NCBI GenBank assembly: GCA_040255525.1
Contig: JBDZVD010000011.1
Location: 1-64,000, forward strand
Source of the DNA: Rugosimonospora sp040255525
GTDB taxonomy: Bacteria > Actinomycetota > Actinomycetes > Mycobacteriales > Micromonosporaceae
Direction: 5' to 3'
DNA length: 64,000 nt
The notes below the pieces were generated by a model. The model was not told the origin of the DNA and ran no database searches. It saw only the letters and a program-made list of their open reading frames with translations. The position numbers and the translations under genes are program-made. This document shows positions 40,913 to 49,823 of this stretch, piece after piece (position 1 is the first letter of the stretch; every line of letters starts with the position of its first letter).

Positions 40913-42226
40913 ATGAGGAAACGTCACGTGCGATGGGCAGGCGTGGCGGGCGTGGTGCTCGCCGCCGCCCTGGTCGCGACCGGATGTGGCAAGGGCGGCG
41001 ACTCGAGTGCCTCCGGCGGCGCGTCGGGCGGCAAAGTGAACCTGACGTTCTGGGACTGGGACCCGAACATGGACAAGGTCGTGGCCATCTGGAACAGCGC
41101 ACATCCGGATATCCACGTGACGCTGAGCAACCCGGCGGGCGGCGACCAACTGGTCAGCAAGATGATCACCGCGCACCAGGCGAAGAACGGTCCCGACATC
41201 GCGAAGGTCGAGTACCAGTCGCTGCCGTCGCTGGTGTCCGGTGGCGTGGTCCGCGACATCACGAGCTACACCCGGGACGCGGTCAAGGAGTACGACGCGG
41301 CCACGCTCGCCTCGACGAAGTTCGAGGGCAAGGTGTACGGGCTGCCGCAGGACTTCGCGCCGCTGATGCTGTACTACCGCACCGACGTCTTCGCGAAGTA
41401 CCACCTGGCCGTACCGGCCACCTGGGAACAGTACGCGCAGGAGGCGGCGACCCTGCACCAGAAGGCCCCGGACGTGTACATGACCAACTTCGACGCCGCC
41501 GACCCCGGCTGGTTCACCGGACTGGTGCAGCAGGCCGGTGCGGCATGGTGGACCACCAGCGGCACCAGTTGGCACGTGGACATCAACGGCGCCGCGTCGA
41601 AGAAGGTCGCCGAGTACTGGCAGAACCTGGTCACCAGCGGCGTCGTGCAGAAGAACCCGTCGTTCTCCCCGCAGTGGAACAAGCAGATGAACACGGGCGC
41701 CCTGGCGACCTGGATCTCGGGAGCGTGGGCGCCGGCCCAGATCGGCGGCATCGCACCGGCGACCAAGGGCGACTGGGCCGTCGCCGCGCTGCCCGCGTGG
41801 ACCGCGGGTGACCCGAGCACCGGCATCTGGGGCGGTTCGGCCACCACGGTGACCACGGACTCGAAGCATCCGGCCCAGGCCGCGCAGTTCATCACCTGGC
41901 TCAACACCAGCGCCGACGCGCTCAACGCGCAGATCCAGCAGATCAACATCTACCCGGCCGCGACCAGCGGGCGCTCGCTGCCGATCCTGAACAACGCGCC
42001 GGCGTTCTTCCCGAACCAGCAGAACTTCTACAGCATCGTCAAGCAGGTCGCACCGTCGGCGAAGAGCTTCCCGATGTGGGGCCCGAACGTGACGGTCACG
42101 TTCAGCAGCTACACCGACGCCTTCTCCAAGGCGCTCCAGTCCGGCGGCTCGTTCGACTCGGCGCTGGACACGATGCAGTCGGCGACCACCGCCGACATGA
42201 AGAAACTCGGCTTCACCCTCAACTAG
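40913..42226 (+). CDS. Sugar ABC transporter substrate-binding lipoprotein
   Basis: A 437-residue carbohydrate-type binding protein of cluster 1. A signal sequence ends in a lipobox, LAAALVATGC (Cys about residue 23), giving a membrane-anchored lipoprotein. Mature features: VNLTFWDWDPNMDKVVAIWNSAHPDIHVTL, the standard first strand of oligosaccharide receptors, and GALATWISGAWAPAQI near the ligand cleft. GCGAGGAA lies upstream of the ATG at 40913. Two permeases follow, separated by a strong hairpin. No ATPase is encoded, so a shared MsmK-type ATPase elsewhere must power it. Confidence 0.92.
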   Translation: MRKRHVRWAGVAGVVLAAALVATGCGKGGDSSASGGASGGKVNLTFWDWDPNMDKVVAIWNSAHPDIHVTLSNPAGGDQLVSKMITAHQAKNGPDIAKVEYQSLPSLVSGGVVRDITSYTRDAVKEYDAATLASTKFEGKVYGLPQDFAPLMLYYRTDVFAKYHLAVPATWEQYAQEAATLHQKAPDVYMTNFDAADPGWFTGLVQQAGAAWWTTSGTSWHVDINGAASKKVAEYWQNLVTSGVVQKNPSFSPQWNKQMNTGALATWISGAWAPAQIGGIAPATKGDWAVAALPAWTAGDPSTGIWGGSATTVTTDSKHPAQAAQFITWLNTSADALNAQIQQINIYPAATSGRSLPILNNAPAFFPNQQNFYSIVKQVAPSAKSFPMWGPNVTVTFSSYTDAFSKALQSGGSFDSALDTMQSATTADMKKLGFTLN

Positions 42227-42231
42227 GCAAC

Positions 42232-42265
42232 CGCCCCGGGGCCCGCACCGCCGGGCCCCGGGGCG
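42232..42265 (+). terminator. Stem-loop between binding protein and permeases
   Basis: A perfect 13-bp stem (CGCCCCGGGGCCC and its complement) with an 8-base loop right after the binding-protein stop. In sugar ABC operons such a loop commonly attenuates or stabilises transcripts so the binding protein is made in excess over the permeases. Confidence 0.75.
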
Positions 42266-42312
42266 CCCCGCCGCCCGGCCATGCACGGGCGGCGCCGAGC
42301 GGAGAAGGTCTC

Positions 42313-43302
42313 ATGACACTCACCGATCCGGACTCCCCGCGAGTCCTGCCCGACCCGCCGGGCCCCGCCGCCCCGGTCATGCCCTCCGGGGGCGGTCGCG
42401 GCGCGCGGTCCGGCCACGGGCGGCGCGGCGGCGCGCGGCGCTCCGGCCTGCCGTACTTCCTCGTCCTGCCGGCGGTGCTGCTGTTCGTGCTGTTCATTCT
42501 CGCGCCGGGCGTCTACGCGCTGCTGCTGAGCTTCCAGGCCCGCAGGGTCACCGGAGGGCTGCTCGGCGCGGGCAGCAAGGTGGTGTTCGTCGGGCTCAGC
42601 AACTACCGGGCCACGCTCGCCGACTCCGCCCTGTGGTCCAGCGTCCTGCGGATGCTGCTGGTAGGCGTGATCACCATCCCGGTCATCGTGGGAATGGCTC
42701 TGATCTTCGCACTGCTGCTGGACCATCCGCGGGCCCGGCTGACCCGATTCTCCCGGCTGACGATCTTCCTGCCGTACGCGGTGCCCGGCGTCATCGCGAC
42801 GCTGCTGTGGGGCTTCCTGTACCTGCCGGCCACCAGCCCGATCGGCGGCAACCACGTCAACTACTTCGGCTCGGTCACCGTGTTCTTCTCGGTCGCGAAC
42901 GTCGCGGTCTGGGGCGCGGTCGGGTTCAACATGGTGGTCATCTACACCGCCCTGCGCGCCCTTCCGCCGGAGATCTACGAGGCCGCCCGCCTCGACGGCG
43001 CGTCGGAGTGGAAGATCGCGCTGCGGGTCAAGACGCCGCTGGTGCTCCCCGCCGTCGCGATGTGCACGCTGTTCACCGTGCTGGCCGCGCTGCAACTGTT
43101 CAACGAGCCCAACACCCTCCGGCCGCTGTCCAACGCGATCTCCTCCGACTGGACGCCGCTGATGAAGATCTACACCGACGCCTTCGTGAACTCTGACATC
43201 TACCGGGCCGCGGCTACCTCGGTCCTGTTCGCCCTCGCGGCGCTGATCCTGTCGTTCGTCGCGGCGCGGATCGTGCAGTCGCGGGTATCCGAGGGGGAGT
43301 AA
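42313..43302 (+). CDS. Sugar ABC transporter permease (MalF-like)
   Basis: A 329-residue permease. An unusual 45-residue Pro/Gly/Arg N-terminus precedes six hydrophobic segments. The cytoplasmic EAA loop reads PPEIYEAARLDGASEWKIALRVKTPLVLPA near residue 225, the standard ATPase-contact motif. GGAGAAGG lies upstream of the ATG at 42313. It is followed directly by the second permease. Confidence 0.93.
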   Translation: MTLTDPDSPRVLPDPPGPAAPVMPSGGGRGARSGHGRRGGARRSGLPYFLVLPAVLLFVLFILAPGVYALLLSFQARRVTGGLLGAGSKVVFVGLSNYRATLADSALWSSVLRMLLVGVITIPVIVGMALIFALLLDHPRARLTRFSRLTIFLPYAVPGVIATLLWGFLYLPATSPIGGNHVNYFGSVTVFFSVANVAVWGAVGFNMVVIYTALRALPPEIYEAARLDGASEWKIALRVKTPLVLPAVAMCTLFTVLAALQLFNEPNTLRPLSNAISSDWTPLMKIYTDAFVNSDIYRAAATSVLFALAALILSFVAARIVQSRVSEGE

Positions 43303-44145
43303 GTGACCAGCCACCGGCGCATCGCGCTGCTGCCCACCGCCGCCCTGATCCTCGGTGCGATCTACTGCGTCGTGCCGGCCCTCTGGATCCTGATCGCGGC
43401 CACCAAGTCGCGTACCGAACTGTTCTCCACCGACACCTACGTACCCAGCCTCGGCTCCGGGATCGTGCGCAACATCGGCGACCTGTCCAGCTACGAGGGC
43501 GGCATCTTCTGGCGGTGGATGCTCAACAGTTTCGGGTACGCGTTCGTCGGCGCGGTACTCGCCTCGACCGTGTCCGCGGCCGCCGGGTACGCCCTGGCCA
43601 AGTACGCCTTCCGCGGCCGGACGGCGCTGTTCAACACGATCCTGGCCGGCGTACTGCTGCCCCAGATCGTGCTCGCGATCCCGCAGTACCTGCTGCTGTC
43701 CAAAGTCGGCCTGACCGACAACTACCTCGGCGTCCTGTTGCCCCAGCTGTTCAACCCGTACGGCATCTACCTGTGCCGCATCTACGCGGCCGCCTCGGTG
43801 CCCGACTCGATGCTGGAGGCCGGGCGCATCGACGGCGCCGGTGAGTTCCGGCTGTTCCGGTCGGTCGGGCTCCGCCTCATGGCGCCGGGCCTGATCACTG
43901 TGTTCCTGCTGCAGTTCATCGTCATCTGGAACAACTTCCTGCTGCCGTTCGTCATGGTGGAAAGCGACGACAAGTTCCCGCTGACCGTCGGCCTGTACAG
44001 CCTGCTGCGCCACGGCGCGAACCAGGCGTCGCTGTACTCGCTGGTGATCGCCGGAACGCTGCTGTCGGTCATCCCGGTGATCGCGCTGTTCCTGTCGCTG
44101 CAACGGTACTGGCGCATCGATCTGGTGACCGGCGCGGTGAAGTAG
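43303..44145 (+). CDS. Sugar ABC transporter permease (MalG-like)
   Basis: A 280-residue second permease with six hydrophobic segments and the EAA loop SVPDSMLEAGRIDGAGEFRLFRSVGLRLMAPG near residue 165. Its GTG start directly abuts the stop of the MalF-like gene, so translation is coupled. It is the last gene of the operon. Confidence 0.93.
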   Translation: MTSHRRIALLPTAALILGAIYCVVPALWILIAATKSRTELFSTDTYVPSLGSGIVRNIGDLSSYEGGIFWRWMLNSFGYAFVGAVLASTVSAAAGYALAKYAFRGRTALFNTILAGVLLPQIVLAIPQYLLLSKVGLTDNYLGVLLPQLFNPYGIYLCRIYAAASVPDSMLEAGRIDGAGEFRLFRSVGLRLMAPGLITVFLLQFIVIWNNFLLPFVMVESDDKFPLTVGLYSLLRHGANQASLYSLVIAGTLLSVIPVIALFLSLQRYWRIDLVTGAVK

Positions 44146-44235
44146 CCGACCCCGCCGGCTAGCCTCCGGTCCCGGTCGCGCCCTATTGTTTCCAGAGATC
44201 GTCGGGATCCGGCCGATCGGGCACCGGGAGGCGGC

Positions 44236-45951
44236 ATGACGCAATCCGCTGGTACCGCGACGTTTCGCGCGGCGCGCGACTTCCTGCTCGCCCACGCGGA
44301 GGACTACGAGACGGCGTACCGCGAGTTCGACTGGCCGCAGCTGACCGAGTTCAACTGGGCGCTCGACTGGTTCGACGTGATGGCCGAGGGCAACGACCAG
44401 CCGGCCCTGTGGATCGTCGAGCAGGACGGCAGCGAGGTGAAGCTGTCCTTCGACCAGATGTCCCGCCGGTCTAACCAGGTGGCGAACTGGCTGCGCGGCC
44501 AGGGCGTGCGGCGCGGCGACCGGCTGGTGCTGATGCTGGGCAACCAGGTGGAGCTGTGGGAGACGATCCTCGCCACGATGAAGCTCGGCGCGGTGCTGAT
44601 CCCGGCCACCCCGCTGCTCGGCCCGGCCGACCTGCGCGACCGGGTGCAGCGCGGCGGCGCGCGGCACGTGGTGGTCGGCTCGGCCGACGCCGCCAAGTTC
44701 GACGAGGTACCCGGCGACTACACCCGTACCGTGGTCGGCTCCCCGGTCCCGGGGTGGTCGGACTACACCGACGCGTACGGCGCACCGGACGCGTTCACCC
44801 CGGACGGCCCGACCCGCGCCTCCGACACGCTGCTGCTGTACTTCACGTCCGGTACGACGGCGCTGCCGAAACTGGTCGAGCACACGCACGCGTCGTACCC
44901 GGTCGGACACCTGTCGACCATGTACTGGATCGGACTGCGCCCCGGCGATGTCCACCTGAACATCTCGTCGCCGGGCTGGGCGAAGCACGCCTGGAGCAAC
45001 GTGTTCGCGCCGTGGAACGCGCAGGCGTGCGTGTTCATCGTCAACTACACGCGCTTCGACGCGGCCCGGCTGATGCGCGAGATGGACCGCTGCCGGGTGA
45101 CCAGCTTCTGCGCCCCGCCGACCGTGTGGCGCATGCTTATCCAGGCCGACCTCGGCCAGTTGCGCACCCCGCCGGAGAAGGTCGTCGGTGCCGGTGAGCC
45201 GTTGAACCCCGAGGTCATCGACCAGGTCCGCAAGGCCTGGGGCGTGACCATCCGGGACGGCTTCGGGCAGACCGAGACGACCGTGCAGGTGGCCAACACG
45301 CCCGGGCAGGCGGTCAAGCCGGGGTCGATGGGCCGGGCCACTCCCGGGTACCGGGTGGCCCTGGTCGACCCGGCCACCGGCGAGGTGACCGACGAGGGCG
45401 AGATCTGCCTGGACCTGTCGGACCGCCCGCTCGGGCTGATGGCGGGTTACCACGGCGACCCGGCGCGCACCGCCGAGGCGATGGCCGACGGCTTCTACCA
45501 CACCGGCGACATGGCGTCCCGGGACACGGAGGGGTATCTGACCTACGTCGGCCGCGCCGACGACGTGTTCAAGGCGTCGGACTACCGGATCTCACCGTTC
45601 GAGCTGGAGAGCGTGCTGATCGAGCACGAGGCGGTGGCCGAGGCGGCGGTGGTGCCTTCGCCGGACCCGGTGCGGCTGGCCGTGCCCAAGGCGTACGTGG
45701 TGCTGGCCGCCGGCTGGGAACCGTCGGAGCAGACGGCCGCCGTGATCTTCGCGCACTCCCGGGCGAACCTGGCGCCGTTCAAGCGGGTACGGCGCCTGGA
45801 GTTCGCCGAGCTGCCGAAGACGATCTCCGGGAAGATCCGGCGGGTGGAGCTGCGGGCCGGCGAGACGGTCAAGCACGCCGACCCGGATGCGCGCCCGGAC
45901 GGCGAGTACCGGGACGAGGACTTTCCCGCACCCGCCGTTCCGGAGTCCTGA
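44236..45951 (+). CDS. Acyl-CoA synthetase (AMP-forming, medium-chain/MACS-like)
   Basis: A 571-residue adenylate-forming enzyme. The phosphate loop is YFTSGTTALPKLVEHTH near residue 200, the substrate segment SSPGWAKHAWSNVFAPW is typical of the MACS family, DGFGQTETT near 340 and YHTGDMASRDTEGYLTYVGRADDVFK near 420 are the A5 and A7-A8 motifs, and KTISGKIRRVELR carries the catalytic lysine. It activates a carboxylic acid to its CoA ester via an acyl-adenylate. GGGAGGCGGC precedes the ATG. It could feed the racemase/hydratase pathway encoded 14 kb upstream, but that link is inference. Confidence 0.92.
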   Translation: MTQSAGTATFRAARDFLLAHAEDYETAYREFDWPQLTEFNWALDWFDVMAEGNDQPALWIVEQDGSEVKLSFDQMSRRSNQVANWLRGQGVRRGDRLVLMLGNQVELWETILATMKLGAVLIPATPLLGPADLRDRVQRGGARHVVVGSADAAKFDEVPGDYTRTVVGSPVPGWSDYTDAYGAPDAFTPDGPTRASDTLLLYFTSGTTALPKLVEHTHASYPVGHLSTMYWIGLRPGDVHLNISSPGWAKHAWSNVFAPWNAQACVFIVNYTRFDAARLMREMDRCRVTSFCAPPTVWRMLIQADLGQLRTPPEKVVGAGEPLNPEVIDQVRKAWGVTIRDGFGQTETTVQVANTPGQAVKPGSMGRATPGYRVALVDPATGEVTDEGEICLDLSDRPLGLMAGYHGDPARTAEAMADGFYHTGDMASRDTEGYLTYVGRADDVFKASDYRISPFELESVLIEHEAVAEAAVVPSPDPVRLAVPKAYVVLAAGWEPSEQTAAVIFAHSRANLAPFKRVRRLEFAELPKTISGKIRRVELRAGETVKHADPDARPDGEYRDEDFPAPAVPES

Positions 45952-45955
45952 CGCC

Positions 45956-46522
45956 TCAGCGGTGCGCGCCGACGACGCCGGCCAGCACCACGGCGAGCAC
46001 GGCGAGGCCGACCAGCGCCTGGAGGATCAGGCTGGGACCGAGGTGACTCCACACCGTCGCGCCGCGCGGCCGCAGCGTACGGCCGGTGGACAGGTTCTCG
46101 ATCTCCACGGCGCGGGGCGGCTGGTACGGGTCGCGTTGCCGGCGCACGGCCACCCGTACCCGGTCGCGCGGCACGAGCGCGCCCTGGGACACGTGCCCGT
46201 GGATCTCGAACGGCTCGATGATCCCGTCGGCGTCGGTCAGCCAGACCTGGATGACCTGGAACTCCGGCCCCTTGCGCAGGTCCTTCCACGTGCGGACGGG
46301 ACCCCGCTTGACCGGAGCCCGGACCACGGCGGCCAGCAGCCGGCTCGCGGTTCGGGCGACCGCCGTGGCGCCCACGACGCCGGCCACGAGGTGCGGGCTG
46401 ACCCGCACGTCCCGCCCGTACGCCTCGTCGATGCGCACCACCCAGCCGTACAGCATGTGACGGCGGGGGATCGGTTCGGGCTTGGTGTCTGAGAGGACCG
46501 GTAGGAAATCTGAGCCGTACAT
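45956..46522 (-). CDS. Uncharacterised membrane-anchored protein
   Basis: A 188-residue protein: an unusual N-terminus (MYGSDFLPVLSDTKPEP), a possible helix at about 50-65, a beta-rich middle with PFEIHGHVSQGALVPRDRVRVAVRRQRD that reads like an OB- or PH-like fold, and a single C-terminal transmembrane helix (about 160-183). No catalytic motif or known family is recognised. It converges with the acyl-CoA synthetase, only 4 bp apart, so no room is left for a separate terminator. The start is the first in-frame ATG; ATG at codon 23 is an alternative. Confidence 0.6.
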   Translation of the reverse strand: MYGSDFLPVLSDTKPEPIPRRHMLYGWVVRIDEAYGRDVRVSPHLVAGVVGATAVARTASRLLAAVVRAPVKRGPVRTWKDLRKGPEFQVIQVWLTDADGIIEPFEIHGHVSQGALVPRDRVRVAVRRQRDPYQPPRAVEIENLSTGRTLRPRGATVWSHLGPSLILQALVGLAVLAVVLAGVVGAHR

Positions 46523-46641
46523 CTGTCACCGCCGATAGGCCGGCCCCCCGGAGCATCAGAATAACGGAGTGTCGATCGGTGAATACAGAACGTGACTATT
46601 CATCTCCGCCGTGCCCGCTCACGACCGCTCACGCCGCCGGG

Positions 46642-47394
46642 TCACACCCCGCCGGTCAGCGTGATGCCCCCGTCGACCGCGAGCGTCTGCCCGGTGACCC
46701 AGCCGGCGTCGTCGGACGCCAGGTACGCGACGGCGGACGCGACATCCGCCGGTACGCCGAGGCGCCGCAGCGGGTACGCCCGGGCGACCTCCTCCTCCCG
46801 GCCCTCGTACAGCGCGGTCGCGAACCGGGTCTTGACCACCGCGGGCGCCACCGCGTTCACCCGTACCGCCGGTCCCAGTTCCGCCGCGAGCTGCGCGGTG
46901 AGCTGGATCAGCGCCGCCTTGCTGACGCCGTAGAGCCCGATGCCGCCGGCCGGGCGCAGCCCCGCGACCGAGGCGACGTTGACCACCGCACCGCCATGCA
47001 CGCCCAGCCACCCGCGGTAGGCCTCCCGTACCCAACCGAGCGCGGCGACGAGGTTGACCTCCAACGTCTTGCGGGCGGCACCGAGGTCCAGGTCGAGCAG
47101 CGGACCGTAGGCCGGGTTGATGCCCGCGTTGTTGACCAGCACGTCGAGGCGTCCGTACTCGTCCAGCACCCGAGCCACCGCCGCCGACCGGTGGTCCTCG
47201 TCGTCGGACCGCCCGGCGACGCCGATCGCGTGTTCCGGGCGCAGCGACGCCACCGCCTCGCGCAGGCCGTCCTCCTTGCGGGCGGTCAGGCAGACCCGGC
47301 CGCCCTCCGCGATGATCCGCCGCGCGATGGCCAGGCCGATGCCCCGGCTGGCGCCGGTCACCAGCGCCACCCGTCCAGTGAAGCGAGAAGTCAT
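46642..47394 (-). CDS. Short-chain dehydrogenase/reductase (FabG-like)
   Basis: A 250-residue SDR of classical type: TGASRGIG near residue 12, NNAGIN near 86, the catalytic Ser/Tyr/Lys in NVASVAG and YGVSKAALI, and a C-terminal LASDDAGWVTGQTLAVDGGIT. It resembles 3-oxoacyl-ACP reductases and many NAD(P)-linked alcohol dehydrogenases. It starts at 47394 where the Rossmann fold begins; the frame is open 50 codons further upstream but without homology. Divergent from the pirin gene. Confidence 0.9.
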   Translation of the reverse strand: MTSRFTGRVALVTGASRGIGLAIARRIIAEGGRVCLTARKEDGLREAVASLRPEHAIGVAGRSDDEDHRSAAVARVLDEYGRLDVLVNNAGINPAYGPLLDLDLGAARKTLEVNLVAALGWVREAYRGWLGVHGGAVVNVASVAGLRPAGGIGLYGVSKAALIQLTAQLAAELGPAVRVNAVAPAVVKTRFATALYEGREEEVARAYPLRRLGVPADVASAVAYLASDDAGWVTGQTLAVDGGITLTGGV

Positions 47395-47546
47395 GAGACA
47401 CCGTACCGGTCCCGACCCGATGGCCGGTTCGCCGTCACCCGTTGCCCCGTCACGCCGGGCGTCCGGGCGAGGTGCCGGTGGCGGCAGTCGGGCATAGTGG
47501 ACGTGCCGCCGACCGCTGGCGCGCACGGGACCAGGGAGGTCCATCC

Positions 47547-48434
47547 TTGACCGACTCGAACGCCCCTCGGCCGCGCCGCGTGGACCGGGTGCGCACGAAG
47601 ACCGTCCTCGGGCCGGACGCCCAGGTGGACGCGAAGGCCATCATCATCCCGCCGGACAATCCCGCGCTCACCGACCCGTTCCTGGTGTTCAGCGAGGACA
47701 GGTTCTCGACGCCCGGGTTCCAGTGGCACCCGCACCGCGGCGTGGAGACGGTCACGCTGGTCCTCGACGGTGTGCTGGAACACGGCGACAGCCTCGGCAA
47801 CGCGGGGGCTCTGGAACCGGGGGACGTGCAGTGGATGACCGCGGGCAGCGGCATCATCCACCGTGAGCTCGCCTTCCGCGACGAGTACGCGCACACCCTG
47901 CAGCTGTGGGTGAACCTGCCGGCCGACCGCAAGCTCGTACCGACGCGGTACCAGGATCTGCGAGCCGGCAGGCATGCCCGGTACGCCGCCGCCGGGGTGA
48001 GCGCCGCGGTGATCTCGGGACGGTCCGAGGGCGTCACCGGCCCGGCGGCGAATCACTGGCCGATCCTCGGCCTGCTGCTCACCCTCGAACCGGCCACCCG
48101 GTACGCGCAGTTGTTGCCGGCCGACCACCGCGCCTTCTGCTACCTGCTGTCCGGCCGGGTGAGCGTCGCGGGCCGGCGCCTGGAAGCTGGCCAGATCGCC
48201 TGGTCGGACCCGGTCGCCGTTGGCGACGGCACCACCTCGCTCACGCTGGTCACGCCTGCCGGCGACGAGCGTACCCGGCTGATGGTGTACGCGGGACGGC
48301 CGCTGTGCGAACCGGTCGTCGCGGGCGGCCCGTTCGTGATGAACAGCAAGGCGCAGATCCAGCAGGCGTTCGCCGACTTCCATGCCGGCCGCTTCGGCGA
48401 CATCCCGCGCCAGGCCCGGCTGCTCACCCGCTGA
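47547..48434 (+). CDS. Pirin family protein
   Basis: A 295-residue bicupin. The metal-binding N-terminal cupin has the ligands in FQWHPHRGVETVTLVLDG and IHRELAF (His-x-His, Glu and His), which in pirins bind Fe and can give quercetinase or redox-regulator activity. It uses a TTG start at 47547 with GGGAGG at good spacing, preferred over an upstream start that lacks conserved sequence. The C-terminal cupin is intact to ARLLTR. Confidence 0.9.
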   Translation: MTDSNAPRPRRVDRVRTKTVLGPDAQVDAKAIIIPPDNPALTDPFLVFSEDRFSTPGFQWHPHRGVETVTLVLDGVLEHGDSLGNAGALEPGDVQWMTAGSGIIHRELAFRDEYAHTLQLWVNLPADRKLVPTRYQDLRAGRHARYAAAGVSAAVISGRSEGVTGPAANHWPILGLLLTLEPATRYAQLLPADHRAFCYLLSGRVSVAGRRLEAGQIAWSDPVAVGDGTTSLTLVTPAGDERTRLMVYAGRPLCEPVVAGGPFVMNSKAQIQQAFADFHAGRFGDIPRQARLLTR

Positions 48435-48596
48435 GGCCGGCGCGTTACGGCCGGGGCGCGTTCACGTTCCGTCCCGCCCGCTCTCGCCCGCGCGGCCCGT
48501 CCGGCTCCCACCGCGCTTCCTCCGCAGGCTTCCTCCGCGGGCTGCGCGCGGTCGCGCTCGGCCCGTCCGGCGAGCTGCCGACCGCGGGACACGATT

Positions 48597-49007
48597 GTGT
48601 ACCCTGGGCCGGAGATGTCCGGCCACGCGCACCGACGGCATTCGACGAGGCTCCTCCTCGCCGCCGCTCTGGCCTGCGCCCTGGCCTGGCTGGGGATCGC
48701 CGCCGCGACGGAGATCGGCCCGGTGGCCAGGACCGTCCACGCCGGCGTCGAGATCGTGGTCGCGCAGCCATCGGCGCAGCATGTCACGCAACGTGCCACC
48801 GCCCGGCTCGGGCACACCAGATCGGCCACGGTCGCCGCCACACACCGCAACCTGACCGGCACTGCCGCGTCGCGTGTCCTGGCCATCGTGCTCGCGATGC
48901 TGTTCGGTCTCGCCCTGGCGCGCCGGGATGCGCTGTCCTGCGTGGTGGCGCGGCTACCCGGCGTGCGGGCGCCCCCGGCCGTCGCGCGTGATCGAGCCGC
49001 CGCGTAG
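48597..49007 (+). CDS. Hypothetical membrane protein
   Basis: A 136-residue protein with two hydrophobic segments (about residues 18-36 and 93-107) and a hydrophilic middle containing VTQRATARLGHTRSATVAATHRNLTG. Coding potential comes from a codon pattern similar to its neighbours, but no family is recognised. GTG 48597 and ATG 48615 are both possible; the latter's GGAG is too close. Confidence 0.45.
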   Translation: MYPGPEMSGHAHRRHSTRLLLAAALACALAWLGIAAATEIGPVARTVHAGVEIVVAQPSAQHVTQRATARLGHTRSATVAATHRNLTGTAASRVLAIVLAMLFGLALARRDALSCVVARLPGVRAPPAVARDRAAA

Positions 49008-49135
49008 GCCCCCGCAGCCGCGCCACCCACTGTCGTCCCGATCGCCGCGCGCCCCGAGACCATCGGCGCCGCCGCACCTTCGGCCGCAACCCGGCCGAAC
49101 CATCCATAGCAGACATCCGCTCCAGGAGAACCAGC

Positions 49136-49573
49136 ATGTCTGGCACACTCACCTCCACTCCCGATCGACCCCGGCCCGACCTGCTGCTCAGCCTCCCCGT
49201 GCTGCGAGCGCGGCTGGAGGAGCAGCGCCAGTTCCGCGTCGAACAGATCGCCACGCTGGCCGGCGGCGATCCCGAACGGTCACCGGCCGGTCCGGAACGG
49301 GCCGCCGACCCCGCGCACAGCCAAGTCACCGCAGCCCTGCTGGCCGGTGCCCGGCAGGCGCTGACCGACATCGACACCGCCCTGTACCGGATCAACAACG
49401 GCGAGTACGGCACGTGCCTGGAGTGCCGGGCACCGATCGACATGCAGCGCCTGCGTACCCTGCCGCAGACCGCGTTGTGCGCCGACTGCCACCGCGCCCG
49501 TGCCTCGCACCCCGACCGCGGCATCGGCTCCGGCCCGGTCCGTGGGGAGGATGCCCCGCCGGTCGTGGCGTGA
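49136..49573 (+). CDS. DksA/TraR-type zinc-finger protein
   Basis: A 145-residue protein with a coiled-coil-like helical N-terminal half (about residues 18-85) and a four-Cys zinc finger at 98-121 (CLEC, then CADC after about 17 residues). This is the DksA/TraR C4 arrangement. DksA proteins dock in the RNA polymerase secondary channel to modulate promoters during stress; acidic tip residues cannot be confirmed. TCCAGGAGAA precedes the ATG. Confidence 0.88.
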   Translation: MSGTLTSTPDRPRPDLLLSLPVLRARLEEQRQFRVEQIATLAGGDPERSPAGPERAADPAHSQVTAALLAGARQALTDIDTALYRINNGEYGTCLECRAPIDMQRLRTLPQTALCADCHRARASHPDRGIGSGPVRGEDAPPVVA

Positions 49574-49823
49574 CGGCCCCGACCTGACCGGACGGCCCCG
49601 ACGGACACCTGGTACGCGCGCATGGTGGGCACGCTACGTAGACTCACTCATTGATGGAGTCGACGTCCTACCAGTGCGCGCGTCCTGGGATCGCTTGACT
49701 GAGGTGATCAGGGCATAATTCAGGTAACGATGGTTCACGTAGGTGCTTTCGCCGGCAGCTGGGACATCACGGCTCTTTCGCACTCTGTCAACAGCCCGCT
49801 CTGCGGCGGAAGCGAGCATCCGG

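Noticed and set aside
42223..45501. 1,092-codon open frame on the - strand over permeases and acyl-CoA synthetase
   Set aside because: Low-complexity Arg/Gln/His protein without motifs, antisense to three solid genes.
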